A stretch of DNA of 64,000 nt from an uncultured Alistipes sp. (lineage in GTDB: Bacteria; Bacteroidota; Bacteroidia; Bacteroidales; Rikenellaceae), in the NCBI GenBank assembly GCA_947367255.1, contig CANBCZ010000002.1, positions 62,001 to 126,000 on the forward strand, in the 5' to 3' direction. Below, piece by piece: positions 35,599 through 44,258 of the stretch; positions within the stretch are counted from its first letter, which is position 1, and each line of letters opens with the position of its first letter. The position numbers and the translations under genes were made by a program. Under the pieces are notes generated by a model. It did not search any database. It was not told the DNA's origin and saw only the letters and a program-made list of their open reading frames with translations.

Positions 35599-35875
35599 TA
35601 GGTAGGTTCTATAAATTAGGTCAAGGCGATTTTTGAGTATATCTCGAGTAGGTTTTCCAACTCTTTCGAGGGCGCAATAGCCTATTGGCTCGCCTTTAGG
35701 CGACCCTTCACCGCTACGCCTTGGCAATTCAAACAAGTTTGATTGCACTCGGTTTAATCGCGGCGTTGTAACCGAGAAAAGTTGGGAAAGATACCGAGAT
35801 AGACCAAAAAGTGACCGAAAAAGAATTTACCCAAAAACAGAAGAGCTTAATTTCCTAATTTATAGAACATACCTA
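35599..35875. repeat. 277-bp palindromic MITE-like element inside the Bat operon
   Basis: The ends are 22-nt inverted repeats with one mismatch: taggtaggttctataaattagg (35599-35620) and its complement (35854-35875). Inside, further imperfect inverted pairing continues (tatctcgagtaggttttcc against the complement of gggaaagataccgagata). No ORF. This fills the only large gap of an otherwise overlapping operon and ends 2 nt before the batA ATG. It could be a non-autonomous mobile element, a long hairpin in the mRNA, or both. No obvious target duplication is seen. Confidence 0.7.
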
Positions 35876-35877
35876 CA

Positions 35878-36867
35878 ATGGAATTTGCATCCCCTAAAAT
35901 ATTGTGGTTTTTACTACTGCTCGTACCTCTTGCGGCATACTACATCTACCGTTGCCGTCAGGGTGGAGCAGCCGTAACAGTATCAACCACCGACACCGTT
36001 AAGCGGGCACCGAGGACATTTCGTTACTACCTGCGTCATATCCCGTTTGTGCTGCGATGTGCCGCCCTCTCTCTTATTGTGGTGGCTATAGCTCGCCCGC
36101 AGAGTGCCGAGCACTACACAAACACAACGACCGAGGGTATCGACATCGTACTTGCAGTCGATGTATCGACATCTATGCTCGCCAAGGACTTTACACCCGA
36201 CCGTCTGAGTGTGGCAAAGGAGGTGGCGTCGGAGTTTATCAGCGACCGCACAGGTGACCGCATAGGTCTTGTGGTCTTTGCCGGAGAGTCATTCACACAA
36301 TCACCGCTTACCACCGACCAAAGTTCGCTTCAGACTATGCTGGGACGCATCACGAGCGGTATTATCGAGGATGGTACGGCAATAGGTAACGGTCTTGCCA
36401 CATCTATAAACCGTCTGCGCGAGTCGGATGCCAAGAGCAAGGTTGTCATTCTGCTGACAGATGGTGTGAACAATCGTGGCGAGATATCGCCACTCACCGC
36501 GGCAAAGATTGCCAAAGATATGGGCATAAAGGTCTACACTATCGGTATTGGTCGTCGTGGAACAGCCCCATATCCACTCTTTGACAATCAGGGTCGCGAG
36601 GTGGATGTTGTCAATATGAAGGTCGAGATAGACGAGAAGATTCTGCGCGATATAGCCTCACAGACCGGTGGCGAGTACTTCCGTGCAACCGACAAGCAGA
36701 CCCTCGAGGCTGTATACGACCGCATCAATCAACTCGAAAAGAGCCGCGTAGAGGTCGAGAACCGCACAACACTGCACGAGGAGTTCCTGCTATTTGTGCT
36801 GTGGGCACTCGCGGCGCTGCTGCTCGAGTTTATTATTAACCGCATTGTACTTAAACGTATTCCGTAG
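35878..36867 (+). CDS. batA: BatA-like vWFA membrane protein
   Basis: 329 aa. Two N-terminal membrane spans (ILWFLLLLVPLAAYYIY; FVLRCAALSLIVVAIA), a vWFA domain with the metal-site motif VLAVDVSTSMLAKDF and TDGVNN, and a C-terminal span (FLLFVLWALAALLLEFII). Standard BatA plan, with the vWFA domain exposed between spans. The ATG is 2 nt after the end of the inverted-repeat element, so its native leader has been replaced by that element. It is 2 nt from batB. Confidence 0.9.
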   Translation: MEFASPKILWFLLLLVPLAAYYIYRCRQGGAAVTVSTTDTVKRAPRTFRYYLRHIPFVLRCAALSLIVVAIARPQSAEHYTNTTTEGIDIVLAVDVSTSMLAKDFTPDRLSVAKEVASEFISDRTGDRIGLVVFAGESFTQSPLTTDQSSLQTMLGRITSGIIEDGTAIGNGLATSINRLRESDAKSKVVILLTDGVNNRGEISPLTAAKIAKDMGIKVYTIGIGRRGTAPYPLFDNQGREVDVVNMKVEIDEKILRDIASQTGGEYFRATDKQTLEAVYDRINQLEKSRVEVENRTTLHEEFLLFVLWALAALLLEFIINRIVLKRIP

Positions 36868-36869
36868 AT

Positions 36870-37883
36870 ATGTTTCAATTTGCAAATCCACATATCCTCT
36901 GGCTGTTGCTGACAGTTCCTGCGATGGTCATCGCGCTGATGGCTGTATCGCAACTCAAAAAGCGCAACATCGCCAAGTTCGGCAATCCATCGACGCTCTA
37001 TGCCCTTATGCCGGACCTATCTAACCTGAGGGTTAAGATCAAAAGTTCGCTCTTCCTGCTTGCCGTGACGGCAGTTATCTTCGCTGCAGCACGCCCTCAG
37101 TTTGGCTCAAAACTCAAGGAGCAGACAAGTCAAGGTATAGAGATGATGCTTGTGGTCGATATCTCCAACTCGATGCTTGCCGAGGACTTTGCACCAAATC
37201 GTCTTGATCGCACACGCTACGCCATAGACAAGCTCTTTGCATCGCTCAATCAGGACCGCGTAGGTATGGTTGTCTTTGCCGGAGAGGCGAAGGTCCAGCT
37301 GCCGATTACTACCGACTACCGTATGGCACGCAGCTTCACAAAACGAATCTCTCCGACACTTGTCTCAGTGCAGGGAACAGAGATTGGACAGGCGCTCAAC
37401 CTCGCCTCACTCTCATTCTCGCAAAATCGCGATGCGGGCAAGGTGATGATACTCATAACCGATGGAGAGACCCACGACTCTGCGGCACTCGATGCTGCAA
37501 AACGCGCTGCCGAGCAGGGTATAAAGATATTTGCAATCGGTATCGGAACGCCCGAGGGTGCACCGGTCAAGCTCGACGGAGAGTTTATCAAGGATGAGAA
37601 TGACGAGATGGTCGTAAGTCGCCTCAATGAGGAGTTGCTGCAGCAGATTACAGCTGCGACAGGGGGTGGATATATCCGAGCAACAAATGCCTCATTCGGA
37701 CTTGAAGAGATTGTAGATCAAATAGATAAGATGGAGAAGGGCGAACTTACTTCGCTACGCTTTGAAGAGTACAACGAGCAGTTTCAGTGGATTCTTGCCA
37801 TTGCGGCTGTGCTGCTGCTACTCGAGGCTCTGCTACTGCCACGTCGCAATCCGAAACTCAAGAAATTTAATATATTTCGATAA
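36870..37883 (+). CDS. batB: BatB-like vWFA membrane protein
   Basis: 337 aa. N-terminal spans (ILWLLLTVPAMVIALMAV; SSLFLLAVTAVIFAAA), vWFA metal site LVVDISNSMLAEDF with ITDGETH, and C-terminal span (WILAIAAVLLLLEALLLP). Paralog of batA next door (VGMVVFAGEAKVQLPITTDY against IGLVVFAGESFTQSPLTTDQ). Five nt separate it from the SecB-like gene. Confidence 0.9.
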   Translation: MFQFANPHILWLLLTVPAMVIALMAVSQLKKRNIAKFGNPSTLYALMPDLSNLRVKIKSSLFLLAVTAVIFAAARPQFGSKLKEQTSQGIEMMLVVDISNSMLAEDFAPNRLDRTRYAIDKLFASLNQDRVGMVVFAGEAKVQLPITTDYRMARSFTKRISPTLVSVQGTEIGQALNLASLSFSQNRDAGKVMILITDGETHDSAALDAAKRAAEQGIKIFAIGIGTPEGAPVKLDGEFIKDENDEMVVSRLNEELLQQITAATGGGYIRATNASFGLEEIVDQIDKMEKGELTSLRFEEYNEQFQWILAIAAVLLLLEALLLPRRNPKLKKFNIFR

Positions 37884-37888
37884 AATTT

Positions 37889-38854
37889 ATGAGCTGCCCA
37901 TACACAATTATCAAGAGTTTCATCAAACATATCGACGCTCCCGCCGCGGGGTCTGTACAGATAGCATCCGATACCAATATCGAGATGAATATCGAGGTTG
38001 ATTACGCCTCGCTTCAAGATGGTACATACTCTTCGGACCTTACTGTCCATATCTGTCAGAGCGTAGATAGCACAACCATTGTCGGAAATATCGATTTGAC
38101 CTACACGACGATTGTCGCTTTTGCAGATAGTGTCAGTCAGAGCGAACGCGAGAGTATGCTGTCGGCAGATATTCCGCAGAGTATATATAATAAGGTACGA
38201 CACATTGTCTGGGAGCAGAGCGAAAAGGCGGGGCTTACACCGATAATGCTCCCCTACTACCTCTTTACCTCTCAGGTCGGAAGAGGTGAGCTCAACTACC
38301 GAACACTGATTATGGAGCTTGCTGAGAATGAGCAGTTTAGCGGCTTTATGGAGGTATATCACACCTATTGCGGCAATCCATACAGTTACACCGACTCACC
38401 ACTCTATCGTCACTGTTTGCGGCTCTTTACGCCTAAAGAGTACTGCCATCCGACCTTTGCAGATTGCCACGAGAGTTGCTGGGATATGTTCCTGCAGCTG
38501 CTACTTGTAAATGCTACGGCAGAGTACAAGTTTGTGCAGACCGAGGGCACAGCTCCCGAGTTGGTATTCAGCTACTTGTCGCTCAAAGAGGTTGCTGCAT
38601 CGACACTTACACCAGAGGAGTTTAAGTCGTTGATGCTCTGTCTTCTTACTGACGCCTTTGCGCTTGTGTTGCCGCAGATTATCGGCAACCGAGTTGATCA
38701 GAGATACTCAAAGCAAATAACTGATTATCAAGCACTTTCGCGCGAAGATATTATGCAGTTATACGGCTGTGACAACAACAGTCCGAAGCAGAAATGCGAG
38801 GTGGTCAATCTGCTCTATTCGCGCCTCTGCGACTACTACTTACAGACAAATTAG
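37889..38854 (+). CDS. SecB-like chaperone domain fused to a C-terminal domain of unknown function
   Basis: 321 aa. The first ~125 residues follow the SecB plan: a beta-rich part (EMNIEVDYASLQDGTYSSDLTVHIC, VGNIDLTYTTIVAF), then QSIYNKVRHIVWEQSEKAGLTPIMLPYYLF, which resembles the helix and 'LPP...LP..F' end of SecB. The remaining ~195 residues (from SQVGRGELNYRTL) are helical with several Cys (YCGNP, CHPTFADCHESCWDM) and match nothing I know. SecB keeps preproteins unfolded. Placement at the end of the Bat operon is unusual: batD and batE-type genes are expected there. The SecB relation is from pattern only. Confidence 0.55.
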   Translation: MSCPYTIIKSFIKHIDAPAAGSVQIASDTNIEMNIEVDYASLQDGTYSSDLTVHICQSVDSTTIVGNIDLTYTTIVAFADSVSQSERESMLSADIPQSIYNKVRHIVWEQSEKAGLTPIMLPYYLFTSQVGRGELNYRTLIMELAENEQFSGFMEVYHTYCGNPYSYTDSPLYRHCLRLFTPKEYCHPTFADCHESCWDMFLQLLLVNATAEYKFVQTEGTAPELVFSYLSLKEVAASTLTPEEFKSLMLCLLTDAFALVLPQIIGNRVDQRYSKQITDYQALSREDIMQLYGCDNNSPKQKCEVVNLLYSRLCDYYLQTN

Positions 38855-38874
38855 GAGATAACTGACTGCAAAAT

Positions 38875-38905
38875 TTTGTAAATAGAAATATTATTTCTAC
38901 TTTTG
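38875..38905 (+). promoter_or_regulatory. Consensus promoter for rplY-pth
   Basis: TTTG (38875-38878), 19 nt, TACTTTTG (38898-38905), both perfect matches to the Bacteroidetes consensus. Confidence 0.8.
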
Positions 38906-38915
38906 CGGTCGCAAT

Positions 38916-38963
38916 CAGGCGGTTATGGGGGTTGCACTAAGGGTGCAGACTGAGTGCCGCCGT
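38916..38963 (+). promoter_or_regulatory. Structured 5' leader of rplY
   Basis: In the ~85-nt leader, GGCGG (38918-38922) can pair with CCGCC (38957-38961) and TGCAC with GTGCA inside it, forming an interrupted stem. Ribosomal-protein leaders often bind their own product, which is a possibility here. Confidence 0.4.
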
Positions 38964-38994
38964 AGGTACTAACAACTTTATTTTTTACAAAACA

Positions 38995-39564
38995 ATGAAA
39001 ACTATTGCTATTTCAGCAGCGCCTCGTGCCGATTATGGTAAGAAGGCAACCAAGGCAGTTCGCCGTCAGGGTCTTATCCCATGTGTAATCTATGGTGGTG
39101 GTGAGACTGTATCTTTCGCTATCGATGAGAAGGCAGTAAAGCCGCTTATCTACACTCCTAACTCTTACATCGTTGAGCTCGATATCGAGGGTAAGAAGGA
39201 GCTCGCAGTACTCCGTGATATTCAGTATCACCCAATCCGTGAGCAGATCCTCCACATCGACTTCTACCGTGTTCAGGAGGGTAAGCCAGTATCTATCGCA
39301 GTTCCTGTACGTCTTACAGGTAACGCTGAGGGTGTTAAGATCGGTGGTAAGCTCGCTCTGTCAGCTCGTAAGCTCGTTGTTAAGGCTCTTGTTGAGAACC
39401 TTCCAGATGAGCTCGTTGTTGATGTTACTCCACTCAAGGTTGGTCAGACAATCTTCGTTGGTGACCTCCAGTTCGAGGGTCTTCAGTTCGTTTCTCCTGC
39501 AACTCAGGCAGTTTGCGCAGTTCGTGTAACTCGTGCATCTCGTGGTGCAGCTGCTCAGAAGTAA
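38995..39564 (+). CDS. rplY: 50S ribosomal protein L25 (general stress protein Ctc type)
   Basis: 189 aa, the long two-domain form. N-terminal L25 domain (ISAAPRADYGKKATKAVRRQGLIPCVIYGGGE, HPIREQILHIDFYRVQEGKPV) binds 5S rRNA; the C-terminal beta domain (VPVRLTGNAEGVKIGGKL, LPDELVVDVTPLKVGQTIFVGDL) is of the TL5/Ctc type. Codon use is markedly biased toward a few codons (many GTT, GCT, CGT), as expected for a highly expressed gene. It is followed 13 nt later by pth, the standard order. Confidence 0.95.
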   Translation: MKTIAISAAPRADYGKKATKAVRRQGLIPCVIYGGGETVSFAIDEKAVKPLIYTPNSYIVELDIEGKKELAVLRDIQYHPIREQILHIDFYRVQEGKPVSIAVPVRLTGNAEGVKIGGKLALSARKLVVKALVENLPDELVVDVTPLKVGQTIFVGDLQFEGLQFVSPATQAVCAVRVTRASRGAAAQK

Positions 39565-39577
39565 TAACTGACAGAGA

Positions 39578-40141
39578 ATGAAATATCTTGTTGTAGGTCT
39601 TGGTAATATTGGCGCCGAGTACGCCGAGACAAGACACAACATCGGTTTCAAAGTGTTGGATGCTCTCGCTGAGGCATCCAGCACTTCTTTTATGTCGGCA
39701 CGATATGGCGATGTGGCAACTATTCGCCATCGCGGTCATATCGTCACCCTGCTCAAGCCATCAACCTATATGAATCTCTCGGGTAAGGCTGTCAGATATT
39801 GGCTTCAGGAGCTGAAGATCGAGAAGCAGAACCTGCTGGTAGTCGTAGATGATATCGCCCTGCCATTTGGCGAGCTGCGAATGAGAACAAAGGGCAGCGA
39901 TGGAGGTCATAATGGTCTGAAAAATATCGCAGAGCTGCTCCAGACCACAGACTATGCCCGCCTGCGCTTCGGTATTGGCGGCGATTTCAGCCGAGGTCAT
40001 CAGGTTGATTATGTTCTTGGCGAGTGGACCGCTGAGGAGCGAGCAAATATGCCGCCACGCCTCAAGGTCTTTGGCGACGCAATACTCTCGTTCGTCTCAA
40101 TCGGTCTTGAACGCACGATGAACAACTTTAACAAGAAGTAG
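39578..40141 (+). CDS. pth: Peptidyl-tRNA hydrolase
   Basis: 187 aa. LVVGLGNIGAEYAETRHNIGF contains the Asn and the catalytic His; PSTYMNLSG, VVDDIALPFGELRMRTKGSDGGHNGLKNI and RLRFGIGG are family signatures. It releases tRNA from stalled peptidyl-tRNA. Co-transcribed with rplY and ended by a strong terminator. Confidence 0.96.
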   Translation: MKYLVVGLGNIGAEYAETRHNIGFKVLDALAEASSTSFMSARYGDVATIRHRGHIVTLLKPSTYMNLSGKAVRYWLQELKIEKQNLLVVVDDIALPFGELRMRTKGSDGGHNGLKNIAELLQTTDYARLRFGIGGDFSRGHQVDYVLGEWTAEERANMPPRLKVFGDAILSFVSIGLERTMNNFNKK

Positions 40142-40181
40142 AGCGAAGTTATCTAACAGGGTTACAACTTCGACAAATAAC

Positions 40182-40217
40182 AAAAGAGTCCGCTGTGAGG
40201 CGGACTCTTCTTTTATT
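40182..40217. terminator. Bidirectional terminator
   Basis: AAGAGTCCGC (40184-40193) pairs with GCGGACTCTT (40200-40209) around a 6-nt loop; A-tract on the left and TTTTATTT on the right suit both convergent transcripts. Confidence 0.85.
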
Positions 40218-40917
40218 TCAACAAATCAGCCAGCGCCGGTAGAAAGTCGGGGTATAACGATAGTGCCGGTTCGCAGCGCAGATAGAGCTCGCGGGCAGTA
40301 GCTGCGCGAGATGGGCGGTCGGAGGAGATGTCGCGCAGGTAGGCTTCATCTGTCGGATGGTCTGCACGCCTCAGTTCATCAGCAAACTCCTTAAAGCGGG
40401 CAAGCTCCGCAACAGTTTTACTATCAATAGTTCTCTCCACTACGAAGCTGTGCAGGGCACGCAGCAGAGGACGAATAGCGCTCTTATCTCCCAAATCGGT
40501 ATCTATATCCTCAAGGCACTCCCACTCGCCAATCATCACATAGCAGAGTGCAAGCACCGGAGTTGCCTCCAGCGGATCCTCCTCGTCACAATCGAGCAGC
40601 AGCTCCAACTGTGCCGCCGCCATCTCGCCATCACCGGCAAGGTAGTTATCGACTGCCGAGGCGAGCATAATCTCCATTGCCGCAAGGGTATTGCCGTGGT
40701 TGCGATCAAGGGCGACTACACTATCCTCATCGTCAGGGAGGGTTGAAATTATATCTTGAAAAGCATCATATCTCAACTGGCAAGCACCATGATAGTCACC
40801 ACTCTGCTCGACCTTATACGACTGTTCAAGGCGTGCTACAAGGTTTCCGCGACCACCAAAGCCCATCAATCTAAAGTTCTGATTGGCTGTAGGTTGCAAC
40901 TCTAAAAACTGTTTCAT
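40213..40917 (-). CDS. Hypothetical helical (repeat-like) protein
   Basis: 234 aa, no signal peptide or span. The text is helical and Leu/Ala/Glu-rich, with TPR-like stretches (VARLEQSYKVEQSGDYHGACQLRYDAFQ; NTLAAMEIMLASAVDNYLAGDGEMAAAQLELLLDC). I recognise no family. It overlaps the upstream transferase gene by 4 nt (ATGA), which implies linked expression. The end LYPDFLPALADLLK is also TPR-like. Confidence 0.6.
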   Translation of the reverse strand: MKQFLELQPTANQNFRLMGFGGRGNLVARLEQSYKVEQSGDYHGACQLRYDAFQDIISTLPDDEDSVVALDRNHGNTLAAMEIMLASAVDNYLAGDGEMAAAQLELLLDCDEEDPLEATPVLALCYVMIGEWECLEDIDTDLGDKSAIRPLLRALHSFVVERTIDSKTVAELARFKEFADELRRADHPTDEAYLRDISSDRPSRAATARELYLRCEPALSLYPDFLPALADLLK

Positions 40918-42740
40918 AACTCTTTTATTATACTATAAGTTGTCTGCAAAAGTGTCTTTCCCGTAGTAACATCCTCGGCAGATGGATTATCGGATATAGT
41001 CTGCTCGGTGGTGCAGTCGTAGATGGTTGCGCCCGAACTCTTTACCACGCCAAAGCCGTTGTTGAATGTATAGTATCCGAACTGTTCGGCAGCGGGTGCG
41101 AAGATATTTCGACTCATTGTAAAGCGACTGTAATCGAGTCCCAACTGCGAGAGGAGCGTCGCCGCAAGGTCGCTCTGCGAGCAGTAGGCATCGACAACTG
41201 TCGGCTCTTTTATCGCGCCGCCCAGCCAGAGCATCGGTATTCTGTGGCGTCCGACAGCACTCGCCGCAATACCATACGGGTAGAGGTAGGCGTGGTCGGC
41301 AACGACAATAACAAGGGTATTATCCCACTGCGCACTCTGCTGTAAAGCACCTATAACCTTTGCGATACAGCTATCGGCAAAGTGCATCGAGTTGAGCATC
41401 TTATCCTCAAACTCCGCTATCGGCACATCAAACGGCTCGTGGCTCGAGAGGGTCTGCCAAACGGCGAAATATGGTCTGCCCTCAGCCCCCTTTTGCTCTA
41501 TAAAGTCGATAAAGTAGTCCGAGACAACATCGTCGGCATATCCCCACTTCGAGGTTGGTGCATCGAAAGACAAATCCTTGAGTGCCACCAACTTATCAAA
41601 TCCCGTAGCGTAGAGATAGCCCGCCATATCGGTAAAGTTCAGATCGCCGCCGTGGATATATGATGTAGAGTAACCCACACTCCTCAACGCCCCCGCCACA
41701 GATGGCAGACGCGACGCCTTCTGCGGATATTTCATCACAGACATCGTCGGCTGAGAGCAGAATCCGCTCAGCGTAGCAAGCACTCCACGATCTGTGCGGA
41801 ACGAGGAGGCAATAACATTCTCAAACCATACGCCCTCTCCCTTAAGTCGTTGAAACCCAGGGGCTACATTGCGTCCACCAACCACCTCGTCAATAGTCGA
41901 ACGACCGAAACTCTCGGCGATAATCAGAACGATATTCGGGCGCTGATTTTTGAGCAGCTGTACCGTCGGCTCTGCCCCGCTCTGCCCCATAATCTGCGCA
42001 AAATTATCTGCACAAATCTCCGCATCGAAGTAGTCGTATCGGTTCAAATCGTCCCCACTCGAAATGGAGGAGATAAACGAAAATGTCGGGTTTACCGCAG
42101 CGTGATTAAGGGCTATATTCTCGCTGAAATAGACCTTCGAAACATTCGCCACAGCCGTAGTGACTCCGCCGCGAATGGCAAGAAAATCGAGACCGAGAAA
42201 TAGTATCAGCAGCAGTGATTGGATTAACTTTCTGCCCCATTTTGTTCGCTTCTCCGGCTCGAAAATATCGACAATCTTCGAACACATCAGCACCATAACT
42301 GCGAAGTAGACAACTGCCACAACACTCTGAACCACAAACATTTGCAGGGTCACACTTGCCATAGCCTCCTTAGGTGTTGCGAGGTATTGCAGTATCGAGC
42401 CGTCGAGCGGGAAACGCCAATACTCATACAGTCCCAAGTTAAGTGCAAAGCTGACAGCGACAAATGCCGAGGCGAGGTATATCCACCATCGGCAGAGGCT
42501 CTTCCAGATTCGGTGCGGTGCCCATACCGAAAGCAGTACAAAAAGCAGTGGCAGGGCACAGAAGTACCCCGCCATAGTCATATCAAGGCTCAAGCCGTGG
42601 CTGATAACTCCCCACAACTCTGCCACCTCTGCGTCGGCAACAAGCTCGGCATACCAAAGCAGAAAGACAGGCTTCTGCAGCGCTGAGAGCACCGTTACAG
42701 CACCAAATAGCAGCAGTATGAAGAGTAAATTACGCCACAT
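40914..42740 (-). CDS. LTA-synthase-like (alkaline-phosphatase superfamily) phospholipid headgroup transferase
   Basis: 608 aa. Five N-terminal membrane spans (LLFILLLFGAVTVLSAL, FCALPLLFVLLSVW, IYLASAFVAVSFALNLGLY, FVVQSVVAVVYFAVMVLM, LIQSLLLILFLGLDFLAI) precede an extracytoplasmic sulfatase-fold domain with metal-site IVLIIAESFGRS, nucleophile region ASSFRTDRGVLATLSGF and VVADHAYLYP. In LtaS-type enzymes this transfers phosphoglycerol or phosphoethanolamine. In Bacteroidetes the acceptor is not established; a lipid or capsule phosphoryl donor is likely. It overlaps cstA by 1 nt (TAATG). Confidence 0.82.
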   Translation of the reverse strand: MWRNLLFILLLFGAVTVLSALQKPVFLLWYAELVADAEVAELWGVISHGLSLDMTMAGYFCALPLLFVLLSVWAPHRIWKSLCRWWIYLASAFVAVSFALNLGLYEYWRFPLDGSILQYLATPKEAMASVTLQMFVVQSVVAVVYFAVMVLMCSKIVDIFEPEKRTKWGRKLIQSLLLILFLGLDFLAIRGGVTTAVANVSKVYFSENIALNHAAVNPTFSFISSISSGDDLNRYDYFDAEICADNFAQIMGQSGAEPTVQLLKNQRPNIVLIIAESFGRSTIDEVVGGRNVAPGFQRLKGEGVWFENVIASSFRTDRGVLATLSGFCSQPTMSVMKYPQKASRLPSVAGALRSVGYSTSYIHGGDLNFTDMAGYLYATGFDKLVALKDLSFDAPTSKWGYADDVVSDYFIDFIEQKGAEGRPYFAVWQTLSSHEPFDVPIAEFEDKMLNSMHFADSCIAKVIGALQQSAQWDNTLVIVVADHAYLYPYGIAASAVGRHRIPMLWLGGAIKEPTVVDAYCSQSDLAATLLSQLGLDYSRFTMSRNIFAPAAEQFGYYTFNNGFGVVKSSGATIYDCTTEQTISDNPSAEDVTTGKTLLQTTYSIIKEL

Positions 42741-44155
42741 TATCTCCCATCCTTATAGAGTTTATAGCACATAACCGCCGTAAGAGCAACAGTCAGCGCA
42801 CCACCGAGCAGGTAGGCAAGCGGTGTTGCTCCAAGGCCTACAAACTGGTTTGACACAAAGACAAACGACGAGCAGATATAGGTCATAAAGAGTGCTGGAA
42901 TAATCGCCACCCAGTAGTTGTACTTGTTGCGGAACAGATATACCACAATACACCAGAGCACAACCGTTGCCAGAGCCTGATTTGTCCAAGCAAAGTAACG
43001 CCAAACAACCGCGAAGTCGATAAATGTGAGTGCCACACCCGCAGCAAAGAGCGGTGCACAGATAACAAGGCGCTTCCAATGTGTACGTTGCTCGATATGG
43101 AATACATCGGCAATAATGAGTCGTGCCGAGCGGAATGCTGTATCGCCCGAGGTGATAGGCGCTGCAACAACACCCAAAATAGCAAGAATACTACCTACAA
43201 TACCGAGTGTACTATCTGCAATGGTATTTACAGCCCACGCCGCATTGTTGCCGTGCTGTGCTAAAACAGCCGCCACGCCGCCATCATCGTAGAAAAACGC
43301 CATAGAGATTGCCGCCCAGATAAGTGCGATAATCGACTCGGAGATCATCGCGCCGTAGAATACGAAACGACACTCGCGCTCGTTATTCACGCAACGCGCC
43401 ATAAGTGGCGACTGAGTAGCGTGGAAGCCCGAAATTGCACCGCAGGCAATAGTGATAAAGAGTGTCGGCACAAGTGGCAGTTTATCGGCATTAATGTGGA
43501 GATTTTCGAGTGTCATTTGAGGGATTGTATAGTCGCCCAAGAAGAGTACACCAAGCAATCCGAGTGCCATAGCCACAAGAGCTGCACCGAAGAGCGGATA
43601 TATTTTACCGATAAGTTTATCTACCGGGAGAAGGGTCGCTATAAAGTAGTAGGCGATGATAATGCCAAGCCACCAACCCTTTGAGATCAGTTCAAATTTT
43701 GAGGCGAGAATATCGGCAGGGCTGACAATAAATACCACACCTACAAGCAACAGAAGAATTACCGAAAAGACGCGCATAAACACCCCGGCACCCTTGCCTA
43801 AGTAGCGAGCCACAATCTCGGTAATGCTCAATCCGTCATTACGAACAAGAATTACACCCGAGAGGTAGTCGTGCATAGCTCCCATAAAGATACCGCCGAT
43901 AGTGATCCAAAGGAATGCCACCGGACCGTAACACGCGCCGAGAATGGCACCGAAAATCGGACCGGTACCGGCAATGTTGAGCAGCTGAATAAGAAATGTT
44001 CTCCAGCGCGGCATAGGAACATAGTCCACACCGTCATAGAGGTGAGAGCTCGGCACAGATGCCGCACCGTCAATCTTACATACATGCTCCAAGTAGCGAC
44101 CATAGGTAAAGTACGCCGCAACGAGCAAAACAAGACAAAGTACAAAGGTTAGCAT
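42740..44155 (-). CDS. cstA: CstA-family carbon starvation / peptide-pyruvate transporter
   Basis: 471 aa with about 13 membrane spans. CstA core features are GTGPIFGAILGACYGPVAFLWITIGGIFMGAMHDYLSG and FHATQSPLMARC, plus GDTAFRSARLIIAD. It is much shorter than the ~700-aa E. coli protein but matches the compact Bacteroidetes form. CstA-type carriers import peptides or pyruvate. It is the first gene after a 103-nt gap following btuB. Confidence 0.9.
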   Translation of the reverse strand: MLTFVLCLVLLVAAYFTYGRYLEHVCKIDGAASVPSSHLYDGVDYVPMPRWRTFLIQLLNIAGTGPIFGAILGACYGPVAFLWITIGGIFMGAMHDYLSGVILVRNDGLSITEIVARYLGKGAGVFMRVFSVILLLLVGVVFIVSPADILASKFELISKGWWLGIIIAYYFIATLLPVDKLIGKIYPLFGAALVAMALGLLGVLFLGDYTIPQMTLENLHINADKLPLVPTLFITIACGAISGFHATQSPLMARCVNNERECRFVFYGAMISESIIALIWAAISMAFFYDDGGVAAVLAQHGNNAAWAVNTIADSTLGIVGSILAILGVVAAPITSGDTAFRSARLIIADVFHIEQRTHWKRLVICAPLFAAGVALTFIDFAVVWRYFAWTNQALATVVLWCIVVYLFRNKYNYWVAIIPALFMTYICSSFVFVSNQFVGLGATPLAYLLGGALTVALTAVMCYKLYKDGR

Positions 44156-44182
44156 AGTATAGTTGTTTAGGTTTTTGCACTA

Positions 44183-44227
44183 TTCGCTACGCGAAGTTAA
44201 GAAAAATCGCGAAAATTAACACGCGAA
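44183..44227. promoter_or_regulatory. Repeated CGCGAA motifs upstream of cstA
   Basis: TTCGC-TAC-GCGAA is a 5-bp palindrome (44183-44195), and CGCGAA recurs at 44208 and 44222. The stretch has no gene. It may be a regulator-binding region for cstA. Confidence 0.35.
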
Positions 44228-44258
44228 GTGGCAAAAATCATCACTTTTCTACACCTCC

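Noticed and set aside
35599-35875. Insertion sequence with transposase
   Set aside because: The element is only 277 bp and has no ORF; only a non-autonomous element or hairpin is possible.
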